This document shows positions 10,451-19,822 of a stretch of 46,071 bases of DNA, in pieces. A model generated the notes under the pieces. It was given only the letters and a program-made list of their open reading frames with translations. It made no database searches and was not told where the DNA came from. Made by a program: the position numbers and the translations under genes. Where the stretch lies: assembly GCA_949372635.1 (NCBI GenBank), contig CASIAB010000010.1:1-46071 (forward strand). Direction: 5' to 3'. This stretch comes from an uncultured Pseudomonadales bacterium (lineage in GTDB: Bacteria > Pseudomonadota > Gammaproteobacteria > Pseudomonadales > Pseudohongiellaceae). Position 1 is the first letter of the stretch; every line of letters starts with the position of its first letter.

Positions 10451-11506
10451 TTATCGGAACGTATTGTTGATATCGTTAAGTGTTTCACTGCCCGGGCACA
10501 GTTCTTGATTGCCGAGGCTGTTTAGGGGCCTATCCACAGTCTCCTGTAATTCATGTAAGTCAGACATAGATTGATTGATATAGAGTAACCCGGTAGCAAT
10601 CTTGCCTTGTTTCTTGTAGGCATTGATGTGATGCAAAGCGTTCTCTTTGTCGGATGGATCGTAGTCGTTGCTAGTTTTATGGAGGTGGATAGCAGATCCG
10701 TCGTGTAATGTGATTTCTTTGTCTTTACCTGCGGCGTAGCTCGTCGTAATTTCCTCGCGCATTGGTACGAAGTCAACTTCACTCAGAGCGATATGGTTTT
10801 CCCAGGTGTTCTTATAACCATGGGTCGAAAAATCTGTATTGTTAAATGTCACGCAGGGAGAGATTACGTCGATGAATGCGAAGCCCTTATGCGAGAGGCC
10901 GGCTTGAAGTAGAGGGATTAATTGTTTCTTGTCCCCCGAGAAGCTGCGAGCAACAAAGCTTGCGCCGAGTTCGATTGCGAGCGTAGCCATATCGATATTG
11001 TCGAAGTGACTTTCTTCACCTGATTTGGTTTTCGAGCCAAGATCGGCTGTAGCTGAAAGCTGGCCCTTGGTCAGACCGTAGGTGCCATTGTTGGCAACTA
11101 TGTACAGCATGTTTATGCGGCGCCTAACGATATGACAGAACTGCCCAAGTCCGATAGATGCGCTGTCACCATCGCCTGAAACTCCAACGTAGTAGAGTTC
11201 TTTGTTAGCGATATTAGCGCCGGTTGCAACTGAAGGCATGCGACCATGCACGGAATTAAATCCGTGAGCTTTGCTAAGGAAGTAGGAGGGTATTTTCGAG
11301 GAACAACCGATGCCTGAAATTTTTGCTACTCTATGTGGTTCTAGAGACATCTCGGCAGCGGCTTGAATGATAGCCGAACTGATTGAATCGTGCCCGCAAC
11401 CTCCACAGAGAGTGGTCAGAGTTCCTTCATAGTCTCTGCGCGTCAGACCAATATCATTAGTTTGCATCTGTGGATGTTTGAACTTTGGCTTATTAATATA
11501 ACTCAT
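10451..11506 (-). CDS. korB: 2-oxoacid:acceptor oxidoreductase beta subunit (KorB type)
   Basis: This is the thiamine-diphosphate-binding beta subunit of a 2-oxoglutarate-type ferredoxin oxidoreductase, which decarboxylates a 2-oxoacid to its acyl-CoA and passes electrons to a ferredoxin. The GDG...NN ThDP motif is visible (GDGDSASIG at 111-119, NNG at 139-141). Four cysteines suited to one [4Fe-4S] cluster are present: C34 and C37 (CGGC), C68 and C218. The ATG at 11506 (MSYINKPKFK) matches the family N-terminus. An upstream in-frame ATG at 11545 would overlap korA by 26 nt and is less likely. It is the last gene of the operon gltD-like, korA, korB. Which 2-oxoacid is used cannot be settled from sequence alone. 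Confidence 0.88.
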   Translation of the reverse strand: MSYINKPKFKHPQMQTNDIGLTRRDYEGTLTTLCGGCGHDSISSAIIQAAAEMSLEPHRVAKISGIGCSSKIPSYFLSKAHGFNSVHGRMPSVATGANIANKELYYVGVSGDGDSASIGLGQFCHIVRRRINMLYIVANNGTYGLTKGQLSATADLGSKTKSGEESHFDNIDMATLAIELGASFVARSFSGDKKQLIPLLQAGLSHKGFAFIDVISPCVTFNNTDFSTHGYKNTWENHIALSEVDFVPMREEITTSYAAGKDKEITLHDGSAIHLHKTSNDYDPSDKENALHHINAYKKQGKIATGLLYINQSMSDLHELQETVDRPLNSLGNQELCPGSETLNDINNTFR

Positions 11507-11519
11507 AGTCACTGCCGTT

Positions 11520-13376
11520 TTATGCGGGAACTTCTCCGCTTGCATTCATGTCGTTCATGGAATTAATAATGGATTTTTCAACATGCTGCGCCGTAATTAA
11601 TACGCCATCGTAACTGAGAATCGAGTGCATCTTTTCTTCATGGATATTGCATTCGATTTTCAGTAGACTCTTTAGTTGCGCGTCACGATTTTGCTCTATT
11701 ACATAGACCAATTCGTGTGCGCCGAAGAATTCCGTCACGCTGTCGTGGAACGGGAATGCGCGTATACGCATCGTGTTTGGCGTTATGCCTTTCTTCGCTA
11801 AGCTATCGATAACTTCGTTGATGGCGCTAGTTGTAGTGCCAATAAAGGCCAAGCCTAAGTTGTTGGAACTAGTCTCGGAAAATACTGGCTCTGGAAGATA
11901 GTTTACTGCCGTCTTCATCTTAAGTGTCAATCTATCCATTACTTCAGCATAGACGGCGCCATCTTCCGTGTAAGCAGCATAGGAGTCATGTGAACTGCCA
12001 CGAGTAAAGTAACTGCCCTTATGAGGGTGGGTGCCGGGATAAGTTCGATAGGGTATGCCGTCGCCGTCAGAATCAAGATAGCGGCCATACTTTTCAATTT
12101 CTTCTAACTGCGCCGCGCTGAGAACCTTACCTCTATCGTAGCGGCTCTTATCATCCCAATTGAGTGGGTCGCAAATCTGTTCGTTCATGCCCAGCTCTAG
12201 GTCGCTCATAACGATTACTGGAGACTGTATTCTGTCTGAAATATCGAATGCACTCGCCGCATATTCGAAGCATTCGCTAGGGTTCGCGGGAAACAGGAGG
12301 ACATGTTTGGTGTCGCCATGGGAGGCGTAGGCACAACAGAGAAGGTCGCCCTGTTGTGAGCGTGTAGGCATACCGGTAGACGGGCCAACTCGTTGAATAT
12401 TAAAAAGGACGATTGGTACTTCAGAGAAGTACGCGAGCCCGAGAAATTCTTGCATCAATGAAATACCCGGACCGCTGGTTGCAGTAAATGACCGCGCTCC
12501 ATTCCAGCCGGCGCCAATCGTTATGCCTATTGCGGAGAGCTCATCCTCGGCCTGCACGATAGAGTATTTTTTCTTCCCCGTGCCGGCATCGATGCGCAGG
12601 CGTTTGCAGTACTTGGTGAAGCTATCTACTACCGAAGTTGAAGGAGTCAGTGGATACCAAGCTGCTACTGTCGCGCCACCATAGACACAGCCTAGGCCGG
12701 CAGCGGTATTGCCATCCATAAGAATCTTACCTTTGTTTTCTTCGCTTTTTTCCAGCCGTAGATTGAGTGGGCATTCAAAATTATCGCTAGCGTATTGATG
12801 ACCAATTTCCAATGCATGAATATTTGGGAGTATAAGCTTTTCCTTGCCGCGAAATTGATCGCTGACAAGTTCGGTTAGCACTTTGAAATCGATATTGAGA
12901 AATGCGGAGAGAGCCCCGACGTAGACAATGTTCTTGAATAGTTGCCGCTGAGTGGGTTTTTCAAATTCCTCCAGACAAATATCCTTGAGAGGAATTGGAA
13001 GATAAGTCACATCATCGCGTAATAACTCATTTGATAAAGTTTTCGAGGAGTCATACAGCACATAACCCCCAGGGACGACCGAAGCGATGTCCTTGCCAAT
13101 AGTCTGCTCATTCATCGCGACTATAAGATCGACACCTTCACGTCGCCCCAAATAGCCGTTCTTATTGATTCTTACCTCAAACCAAGTAGGTAATCCCTGG
13201 ATGTTGGAAGGAAAGATATTGTGGGGGCTAATGGGTATTCCCATGCGAAACACGGCTTTTGCGAACAATCCATTTGCACTCGCGGAGCCAGAGCCGTTTA
13301 CGTTGGCAAATTTGACAACGAAATCATTGATCTTGGTTAGAGCAGTGACCTTGGAGCTCTGAATTAACTCTGACAT
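11520..13376 (-). CDS. korA: 2-oxoacid:acceptor oxidoreductase, fused gamma-alpha subunit (KorA type)
   Basis: The N-terminal 200 or so residues are the gamma domain (NGSGSASANGLFAKAVFRMG and following). Residues from about 220 onward are the alpha domain that pairs with the ThDP-binding beta subunit, including the conserved stretch TATSGPGISLMQEFLG. This gamma-alpha fusion of about 618 residues is the usual form for KorA-type enzymes of aerobic bacteria. The start at 13376 has a GGAG ribosome site 6 nt upstream. It overlaps the upstream FeS flavoprotein gene by 13 nt, and korB follows within 13 nt, so the three are almost surely translated from one mRNA. Confidence 0.9.
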   Translation of the reverse strand: MSELIQSSKVTALTKINDFVVKFANVNGSGSASANGLFAKAVFRMGIPISPHNIFPSNIQGLPTWFEVRINKNGYLGRREGVDLIVAMNEQTIGKDIASVVPGGYVLYDSSKTLSNELLRDDVTYLPIPLKDICLEEFEKPTQRQLFKNIVYVGALSAFLNIDFKVLTELVSDQFRGKEKLILPNIHALEIGHQYASDNFECPLNLRLEKSEENKGKILMDGNTAAGLGCVYGGATVAAWYPLTPSTSVVDSFTKYCKRLRIDAGTGKKKYSIVQAEDELSAIGITIGAGWNGARSFTATSGPGISLMQEFLGLAYFSEVPIVLFNIQRVGPSTGMPTRSQQGDLLCCAYASHGDTKHVLLFPANPSECFEYAASAFDISDRIQSPVIVMSDLELGMNEQICDPLNWDDKSRYDRGKVLSAAQLEEIEKYGRYLDSDGDGIPYRTYPGTHPHKGSYFTRGSSHDSYAAYTEDGAVYAEVMDRLTLKMKTAVNYLPEPVFSETSSNNLGLAFIGTTTSAINEVIDSLAKKGITPNTMRIRAFPFHDSVTEFFGAHELVYVIEQNRDAQLKSLLKIECNIHEEKMHSILSYDGVLITAQHVEKSIINSMNDMNASGEVPA

Positions 13377-15151
13377 GCATTCTCCGCTTTGGTCGTGTTG
13401 AATAAATATTTGTGCATGTCCCAGGCGTTAGTGGGGCAGCGCTCGGCGCATAAACCACAGTGCAGACACAGGTCTTCATTTTTTGCCATGATGCGCCCGG
13501 TGCCCGCTAACAGATCGGAAACGTATATGTCTTGCTCATCGTTTTCGGCTGGGGCGAGAAGATTGGCTCTGAGCTTAGGCTCATCCTGGTTTTGGGTAAA
13601 GGTGATGCAGTCAGTAGGACATATGTCTACACAGGCATCACACTCGATACACAGTTTATCAGTAAACACGGTTTGCACATCGCAGTTCAGGCAGCGCATC
13701 GTCTCGTTGAACGCGAGTTGTTCATCGAACCCTAACTCTACTTCAACGTTGATGTCATTCAGCGTTACTTGTTTGTCGGCATGAGGAACTGCGAAACGGA
13801 AGTCTGCGCTAATATCGTTGTCATAAGACCACTGGTGTATGCCCATCTTCTGACTGCTAAGATTAGTGAGAGGATCAGGACGTTTAGTGATGTCTAGTTT
13901 CTCGCATTGCATATGAATTGATACGGCGGCGTCGTGCCCATGTGCAACGGCGGTAATGATATTGTCGGGTCCAAGAGCGGCATCGCCGCCAAAGAAAACT
14001 TTTGCATTAGTCGATTGGAATGTGGACTTGTTGAGGACTGGCACTTCCCATTGATCAAACTCGATGCCTAAATCTCTTTCTACCCACGGAAAACTATTTT
14101 CCTGCCCAATGGCGCAGAGCACGTCATCACAGGGTAATATCGCCGGGTCTTCTCCGGTTGATACAAGTTTTCGCCTGCCATTCTCATCGATTTCTTTGCG
14201 AACTTTTTCAAATTCCATTGCTACAAGCTTGCCGTTCTCGATGACATAGCTCTTCGGCACATGGAAGTTCAATATAGGTATGTCTTCGTTCATCGCATCT
14301 TCGATTTCCCAAGGCGAAGCCTTCATCTCATCGAAGCCGCTGCGCACTACAACGCTTACCGATTCACCGCCGATACGCTTGGAAGTTCTGCAACAGTCCA
14401 TGGCGGTGTTGCCGCCGCCGAGTACAAGTACGTTCTTTCCTATGCTCGTAATGTGTTCGAAGGCAACGCTGGCGAGCCATTCGATCCCTGTATGAATATT
14501 GTCCTTCGCATCGACATGCCCCGGTAGATCCAACCACTTGCCTAGAGGCGCGCCGGTGCCAACAAATACAGCGTCGTAGCCTTCGGCCAAAATGTCACGC
14601 ATGCTGGTGACCTCTTCACCGAAACGACAATTAACACCCATTTCTAGAATGTAATTCAGCTCTTCGTCGAGCACTTCTGCTGGGAGCCTAAATCTGGGGA
14701 TTTGCGTGCGCATTGCCCCGCCACTAAGTGTGTCTTTTTCAAACAAGGTAATCTCATAACCGAGAGGCATGAGATCTCGCGCAACAGTCAAAGAGGCAGG
14801 ACCGGCCCCGATGAGAGCTATATGCCTGCCGTTCTTTTTCTTTGGTATCAGAGGGAGACGATTCGTGATGTCAGATTTATAGTCGGCTGCAACTCGTTTC
14901 AATCGGCATATGGCGACAGGTTCTTCTTCTATACGTCCGCGCCTGCATGCAGGTTCGCAGGGGCGGTCGCAGGTGCGTCCTAGGATGCCGGGAAACACAT
15001 TCGATTGCCAGTTGATCATATATGCATCGGTATAGCGCTCCTCTGCGATCAAACGTATGTATTCGGGGACAGGGGTGTGGGCGGGACAGGCCCACTGGCA
15101 GTCGACTACTTTATGAAAGTATTCGGGATCGGCGATATCAGTCGGTTTCAT
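13364..15151 (-). CDS. GltD-like NAD(P)H/FeS flavoprotein with C-terminal ferredoxin domains
   Basis: This resembles the small subunit of glutamate synthase and other electron-splitting flavoproteins. Cysteines C18, C22, C61, C65 and C69 form the N-terminal FeS region. An FAD motif GAGPAS (115-120) and an NAD(P)H motif GGGNTA (245-250) follow. The C-terminus adds two bacterial ferredoxin sites: C501/504/507/511 (CIECDACVDIC) and C562/565/568/572 (CLHCGLCAERC). No GltB partner lies nearby. It leads the korAB operon instead, so it probably takes electrons from the 2-oxoacid oxidoreductase and gives them to NAD(P)+, or the reverse. An AAGGAG site lies 12 nt before the ATG. The partner assignment is inference from operon structure. 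Confidence 0.85.
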   Translation of the reverse strand: MKPTDIADPEYFHKVVDCQWACPAHTPVPEYIRLIAEERYTDAYMINWQSNVFPGILGRTCDRPCEPACRRGRIEEEPVAICRLKRVAADYKSDITNRLPLIPKKKNGRHIALIGAGPASLTVARDLMPLGYEITLFEKDTLSGGAMRTQIPRFRLPAEVLDEELNYILEMGVNCRFGEEVTSMRDILAEGYDAVFVGTGAPLGKWLDLPGHVDAKDNIHTGIEWLASVAFEHITSIGKNVLVLGGGNTAMDCCRTSKRIGGESVSVVVRSGFDEMKASPWEIEDAMNEDIPILNFHVPKSYVIENGKLVAMEFEKVRKEIDENGRRKLVSTGEDPAILPCDDVLCAIGQENSFPWVERDLGIEFDQWEVPVLNKSTFQSTNAKVFFGGDAALGPDNIITAVAHGHDAAVSIHMQCEKLDITKRPDPLTNLSSQKMGIHQWSYDNDISADFRFAVPHADKQVTLNDINVEVELGFDEQLAFNETMRCLNCDVQTVFTDKLCIECDACVDICPTDCITFTQNQDEPKLRANLLAPAENDEQDIYVSDLLAGTGRIMAKNEDLCLHCGLCAERCPTNAWDMHKYLFNTTKAENACQS

Positions 15152-15306
15152 TGCTAACCGGATCTCCTTTTTAGTTTTATTTTTTTAGCTCAGCATCCTA
15201 ATATCGACAGCAGGTGCAGGGCATTAGTATAGGGAGTTGAGCTCCAATTGTAAGCAAATACGTCTTTCTGACTCGTAGCGGCAGAACGCTTTCAAGATGA
15301 AGCGCT

Positions 15307-16446
15307 CTAGTGATTAGATTCATGCAATTTGTTAAAGATCCGCAACTTTGTGATATGTGGTTCTGCCTCGATTGCAGCCTCCAAGCCCCTAGCTGTTGCC
15401 ATTGATAAGACGGCGACGTCGAGTACAAGATCCACTTCAATTGCGCCCCCTAAATAGTGAAGGTCTATAGATGCGATAGACTGCTGATCTATCAAGCTTT
15501 CCCAGCACGCCTTTAAAGATGCTATGACCTGTGTTCGTTCAGGCAATTGCGACTCATCTTCTATGGTCTCGTGTTCAATTGGATCAATGTGAATCAGTAC
15601 CTCGGATACGTCAGCGAACTGACGGACAAGTGATTTGTTTACTAGCTCGCCTAGTTGATGGCCCTCAGACACTGAAATGTATGAATTAACTAGCAACCTA
15701 ACTTCGAGGATTATTTTTCCACCGGTCGATCTGCTACGTAGATCGGTGATCCCGCGGATGCCATCGATGCTTAGTATGCAGTATTCGAATTGTTCTCGCC
15801 GCTGTTTTGAGACTGCCGTATCGACAAGCTCTATTAGGCTGTCAGTGCAAAGCTCCCACCCTATCTTGGCTATGATTAGGGCAACGAACATGCCTGCTAA
15901 GGTATCCATCCACAGATAGCCCTGACGCGCTCCTAAAATGCCAATGAGTACAGCTACTGAAGAGATCGCATCAGTCCTGCTATGCCAGGCGTTCGCTTTA
16001 AGTAGGCTAGAATTGAGTTTCTTTGCTACACGCATCGTGTAGTGATATATCCATTCCTTCGTGGCTATGGACAACAGCGCGATAATTATGCCGGCGGCAG
16101 CAGGGGTAGGTAGCGGTTCGCTAAGCCGCAGTCGATTAAAACTGTCGTACAGCAAGATGGCAGCAGTAATGAAGAAGACGATGGCCATCGCGATAGCACC
16201 CAAAGTTTCGAAGCGGCCATGGCCATATTGATGCTCTGCATCGGGCTCGGCATGAGCAACACGCGCGACAACTAATACGAAGATGTCAGTACCGGCATCG
16301 GTCAGTGAATGGATTCCATCTGTGACCAGAGCGAATGAATTCGTTAGGACGCCGCCCACTATCTTGCCAGTGCCAAGCAGCAGATCGAAAAACATGCCAA
16401 CTAAAGTGACATTGGTGGCTTCTCTTTTTGCTTGTTGTGCATCCAT
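15307..16446 (-). CDS. cation diffusion facilitator (Zn/Fe/Co-type efflux transporter)
   Basis: A CDF-family inner-membrane antiporter that exports divalent metal ions. It has about six membrane segments in the first 210 residues, a His-rich loop after TM2 (HAEPDAEHQYGHGRFE at 65-80) and the two metal-site motifs of the family: HxxxD at 46-50 (IHSLTD) and HSRTD near 155. The C-terminal 170 residues form the cytoplasmic dimerisation domain, longer than in E. coli FieF, giving 379 residues instead of about 300. The HxxxD/HxxxD pair suggests zinc rather than iron, but the substrate is not proven. The M16C protease gene lies upstream, separated by a terminator. Confidence 0.9.
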   Translation of the reverse strand: MDAQQAKREATNVTLVGMFFDLLLGTGKIVGGVLTNSFALVTDGIHSLTDAGTDIFVLVVARVAHAEPDAEHQYGHGRFETLGAIAMAIVFFITAAILLYDSFNRLRLSEPLPTPAAAGIIIALLSIATKEWIYHYTMRVAKKLNSSLLKANAWHSRTDAISSVAVLIGILGARQGYLWMDTLAGMFVALIIAKIGWELCTDSLIELVDTAVSKQRREQFEYCILSIDGIRGITDLRSRSTGGKIILEVRLLVNSYISVSEGHQLGELVNKSLVRQFADVSEVLIHIDPIEHETIEDESQLPERTQVIASLKACWESLIDQQSIASIDLHYLGGAIEVDLVLDVAVLSMATARGLEAAIEAEPHITKLRIFNKLHESNH

Positions 16447-16572
16447 GAAATTACTAGTTTCTACTGCCTATTATCATTGAGCGAGAGGGGGGTGGATTTA
16501 GGCTCATCTTAGAGGCTTGAGCCGTGCGGGTATCGGTATCGAATGAGGCGGCTTTGGAATTATAGGAGCTAC

Positions 16573-16607
16573 AAAAAGAGAGCCCAACGACCGGAGGACG
16601 TTGGGCT
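16573..16607 (-). terminator. intrinsic terminator downstream of the M16C protease gene
   Basis: A perfect 9-bp stem AGCCCAACG (16581-16589) / CGTTGGGCT (16599-16607) with a 9-nt loop is followed, reading on the minus strand, by CTC and a run of five T (16577-16573). It lies about 180 nt past the stop of the M16C protease gene and before the CDF transporter gene, so it should separate the two. Confidence 0.7.
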
Positions 16608-16632
16608 AAATATACTATCAAGGGAGAGATAA

Positions 16633-16740
16633 ATGAAACAAAATCCACAATTTTTTGTATTACATCTACCTACACTAACTCTGACTAGTCATGTAGAGAA
16701 AAGTTCCCGAAATTATTTTAGATATTCCAGTATTCTATAA
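16633..16740 (+). CDS. possible 35-aa small ORF
   Basis: A 35-codon frame starting MKQNPQFFVLHLPTLTLTSH with a strong AGGGAG Shine-Dalgarno spaced 6-7 nt from the ATG. No promoter was recognised. The stem at 16581-16607 lies just upstream in its would-be leader. No homology is recognised, and chance is a fair explanation in AT-rich DNA. Confidence 0.2.
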   Translation: MKQNPQFFVLHLPTLTLTSHVEKSSRNYFRYSSIL

Positions 16741-16785
16741 ATTTAATAAATTACATTTAAAAAAATCTTTAATGCTCTGTTATTA

Positions 16786-19752
16786 CTACAGATTAATTAT
16801 TTCTATATCATCAATATTTAAGCTTTCAGCGGATTCTTTGTTACAGATAATACCGATGCTAGCCTTGTCTGGAACTAAATACTGCTCTGCAACCCGCTTT
16901 AGGTCACTGATGGTTGTGCCCAGTACTTGTTTTCTGAACTTGCTCCGATGCTCCAGAGTACGACCGAAGACTTGATTGAAATAGGCCTGTTTTGCCTCTC
17001 CCGCTGGTGAGGCCGGTTTATCGAGACCCGCTATAACCCCTAGTATTGCCTCTTCGATTTGATGAGGCTTGTGTTCGGTCGAGATAACCCAGTCTATGGC
17101 CGTATCGAAGTCTGCCAGCGTTTCCTGCAGTCGTGGGTCTCGATAGGAGAAGAAACGGAAGGACGCAGAGCCAGCATCTTGACTCGCTCCGCCGCCATAG
17201 GCGCCGCCTTGTTCTCTAATCGCCCTATGGAGGTAACCATTACGCATAAAGCCCGCCAATACCTGCAAGGCAGCATTGTCAGTATGGCCTGAGGTAACTG
17301 TAGGATAGGCCTTGGCACAAAAGTTCACGGCAGTAGTCGTACTCCATGCCTGTCTTGCGCCCTCTCTGAGGGGCGGCAATGCCAGAGGGCTAACTTCAAC
17401 GCCCCCAGCCGAGGCTCCCCAGACACTGTCGATGTCCAAAATTAATTGGCTGCGATGCTCAGGCTCGGCTATGACAAGAAACTGCTTGTTTGCAGCTAAA
17501 ATTTTTCCATGCAGAGACTTGAACTTGCCTAGTAACTCAGTGCGCGAAGCCTTTTGCTCCATCTGGGCCCTCAGCGCTTTGAGTTGCTTGATGCCTTCTA
17601 AGCCGCCAGAGCGATGTCCGAGGAGGGCGGTCGGGCTCATGCGACTGCTGGCAGCGCTCATCGCTAGGATGTGTCCCTGTCCTGTAATACTATTTTCCTT
17701 GCGTGCACAAATTTGCTCGATGAGCTCTTGCAGTCGTTTATCTTCATCGAAACGAACATTGTGGATAGTGCTTTGTAGCAATTCTGATATTTGCAGGTGC
17801 TTGTCTACTAAGCATTTCGATGAGAAGGAGATGATAGCCCTGCTAGATTGCACGTCGTTCAAGTCGCTGCGAATACTGCTGAAGCAATTGATACCACCGC
17901 TTACTTGCGCTTGCCAGGCCTGTGTCTCAGCGTAGTCTCTGTCACCAACGCCAAACTCCGTCAGGCAGGTGGTATATAGTGACAATATATCCAAGAGCTC
18001 TTGATCGACTTGTGGCAAGGACATTATAACTTGCTGATAGCACAGCCCATTAGTGCCTTGGCCATAATAAGTAACAGGGATATTGCTGCTGTTGAGAACA
18101 GTATCGAAGCGTATGGGCTCGCTGATGGACTGTGGTACATCTTCGAGGCCTACTTTTGGAAGCAGGTCTGGGTCATCTTCTTCCATCTGTCGCACTGCGA
18201 GCAGCTTGGCTTGTGTAATGATCGCCAGTTTTTCGTTATCGTTTAGCGTGCTCTTGATAGCGGCGAGCTGATCGAGTTCGGCTTGCACCTTGCGTTTCGC
18301 CAGCTCTGGATCAGGTTTTAGTGTCACTCTGACTCGATGTGGGTTGTCTAACAGTAGCTTCTGCACGAGATTAGGAATGAATCGATCGTCCTTGATAAGT
18401 TCTCGCAGTTCTGAAAGAACAGGGTCGATATTCAAAAGCTCAATAGGGTCACCGCGATGCATTGCGGTGGAGAGACCTGCAAGAATAAGCTGCAGCCCAT
18501 ATGGGTAGCTGTCACCGGAGATCTCTCGCTGATGCAGCTCCAATTGATGCAGAGAGGCTTCAATCTGTGAGTAGGGGATTCCGTTCTTTACCACGTCTTC
18601 CAGGGTCTTGATTATGAGGTTCTCAATGGCCTCGCTGGACTGGGTCGTGCAGCCTTCGAGGCCAGCCATCATGCTCATCTCACGATTCGAGTCTTCCAAG
18701 CCGCACATAGGGGATGGAGAGCTGCCTAGCTCACTAGTCTCGAGAGCTTGAAGCAAGGGACTCGCGCTATTGTCTAGCAAGACGCTAGAAACAAGCTCCG
18801 CTCGAAATAACTCGCCAAGGTTGGTGCTGCGCCCCAAGAGCCAGGCGAGGACTACATGGCTTTGTGGTTTATCAGCTTCCTCATTTGCATAGGATTCTTC
18901 GACGGATATTGGCGCCAGGTATCTCTTTTCATCTTTTACTTCAATGTTAATGTCCAGTATGTCGAAATGTGAAAGCGCTTGCTCTTGGAATTTCTCTTGA
19001 TGGTCGAACGCGGATATGTCGCCGAAGGTCATGAAGACGGCATTGCTCGGGTGGTAATGACTCTTGTAAAAATCCAGCAGTTCCTGATAACTGAGATCGG
19101 GAATGTGATCGGGCTCGCCGCCGCTATTGAAATGATAGGTCGTGGTAGGGAATACGTATTTGCTAATGGTTTGCCATAAGATGCTATTTGTGGAGCTCAT
19201 GGCGCCTTTCATTTCATTGAAGACCACGCCCTTATACTGTAGTTCGCTATTGGGATTTTCTGGCTCTGCAAATTCGAGGCGATGCCCTTCCTGTGCAAAG
19301 TCGAGTTCATGCAGGCGGGAGAAGAACGCGGCATCGAGATATACGGTTAAGAGGTTGTTGAAATCTTTCTTATTTTTGCTGGCGAATGGGTAGGCGGTCC
19401 AATCGCTGCTGGTGAACGCGTTCATAAATGTATTCAACGAGCGTCGAATCATCATGAAGAATGGATCTCTGACAGGAAACTTCTTGCTACCGCAAAGAGC
19501 AGTATGCTCCAAAATGTGTGCGACGCCTGAGGAATCCATAGGAACTGTTCTAAAAGCGACGAGGAATACATTCTCGGTATTTTTGCTGCTCAGGTGGAAG
19601 TGCTTCGCCCCCGTCGCTGAATGGACATATTCCTCCATGGTGATGTTTAGAGAGCTAATTACTTCGCTTCGCTGCCATTCGAAAGCTGGATGTAATTTCG
19701 TAGGCTTGATAGTATTTTTATACTCAGAATTAAGATTACTTACTACGGTCAT
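16786..19752 (-). CDS. M16C-family zinc metalloprotease (presequence-protease/insulinase type)
   Basis: A large M16C peptidase of about 988 residues, the architecture of PreP/Cym1: two homologous halves forming a closed chamber that degrades peptides. The inverted zinc motif HxxEH is HILEH at residues 79-83. The third ligand is probably the Glu in VVFNEMKG. The second, inactive half occupies about 530-980. The ATG at 19752 (MTVVSNLNSE) was chosen over an upstream in-frame GTG at 19812 because the GTG lacks a ribosome site. No signal peptide is visible, so a cytoplasmic role in peptide turnover is likely. It follows the ylqF-like GTPase gene on the same strand. Confidence 0.9.
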   Translation of the reverse strand: MTVVSNLNSEYKNTIKPTKLHPAFEWQRSEVISSLNITMEEYVHSATGAKHFHLSSKNTENVFLVAFRTVPMDSSGVAHILEHTALCGSKKFPVRDPFFMMIRRSLNTFMNAFTSSDWTAYPFASKNKKDFNNLLTVYLDAAFFSRLHELDFAQEGHRLEFAEPENPNSELQYKGVVFNEMKGAMSSTNSILWQTISKYVFPTTTYHFNSGGEPDHIPDLSYQELLDFYKSHYHPSNAVFMTFGDISAFDHQEKFQEQALSHFDILDINIEVKDEKRYLAPISVEESYANEEADKPQSHVVLAWLLGRSTNLGELFRAELVSSVLLDNSASPLLQALETSELGSSPSPMCGLEDSNREMSMMAGLEGCTTQSSEAIENLIIKTLEDVVKNGIPYSQIEASLHQLELHQREISGDSYPYGLQLILAGLSTAMHRGDPIELLNIDPVLSELRELIKDDRFIPNLVQKLLLDNPHRVRVTLKPDPELAKRKVQAELDQLAAIKSTLNDNEKLAIITQAKLLAVRQMEEDDPDLLPKVGLEDVPQSISEPIRFDTVLNSSNIPVTYYGQGTNGLCYQQVIMSLPQVDQELLDILSLYTTCLTEFGVGDRDYAETQAWQAQVSGGINCFSSIRSDLNDVQSSRAIISFSSKCLVDKHLQISELLQSTIHNVRFDEDKRLQELIEQICARKENSITGQGHILAMSAASSRMSPTALLGHRSGGLEGIKQLKALRAQMEQKASRTELLGKFKSLHGKILAANKQFLVIAEPEHRSQLILDIDSVWGASAGGVEVSPLALPPLREGARQAWSTTTAVNFCAKAYPTVTSGHTDNAALQVLAGFMRNGYLHRAIREQGGAYGGGASQDAGSASFRFFSYRDPRLQETLADFDTAIDWVISTEHKPHQIEEAILGVIAGLDKPASPAGEAKQAYFNQVFGRTLEHRSKFRKQVLGTTISDLKRVAEQYLVPDKASIGIICNKESAESLNIDDIEIINL

Positions 19753-19822
19753 GCTTAGGGTTGCCTTCTGTAATTTGTATTGCTTGATGGGTTTTTCGCT
19801 AAACGTGTGCACACAGACGACT

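Larger units (their letters stand above)
16447..16785. other. intergenic region between CDF transporter and M16C protease
   Basis: Contains the minus-strand terminator at 16573-16607. On the plus strand there is a short ORF of 35 codons (16633-16740, start MKQNPQFFVL) with an AGGGAG ribosome site about 6 nt before its ATG. The AT-rich part at 16700-16785 shows nothing else recognisable. Confidence 0.4.

Noticed and set aside
19753..19812. GTG start extending the M16C protease by 20 residues
   Set aside because: No ribosome site and no family support; the ATG at 19752 is better.
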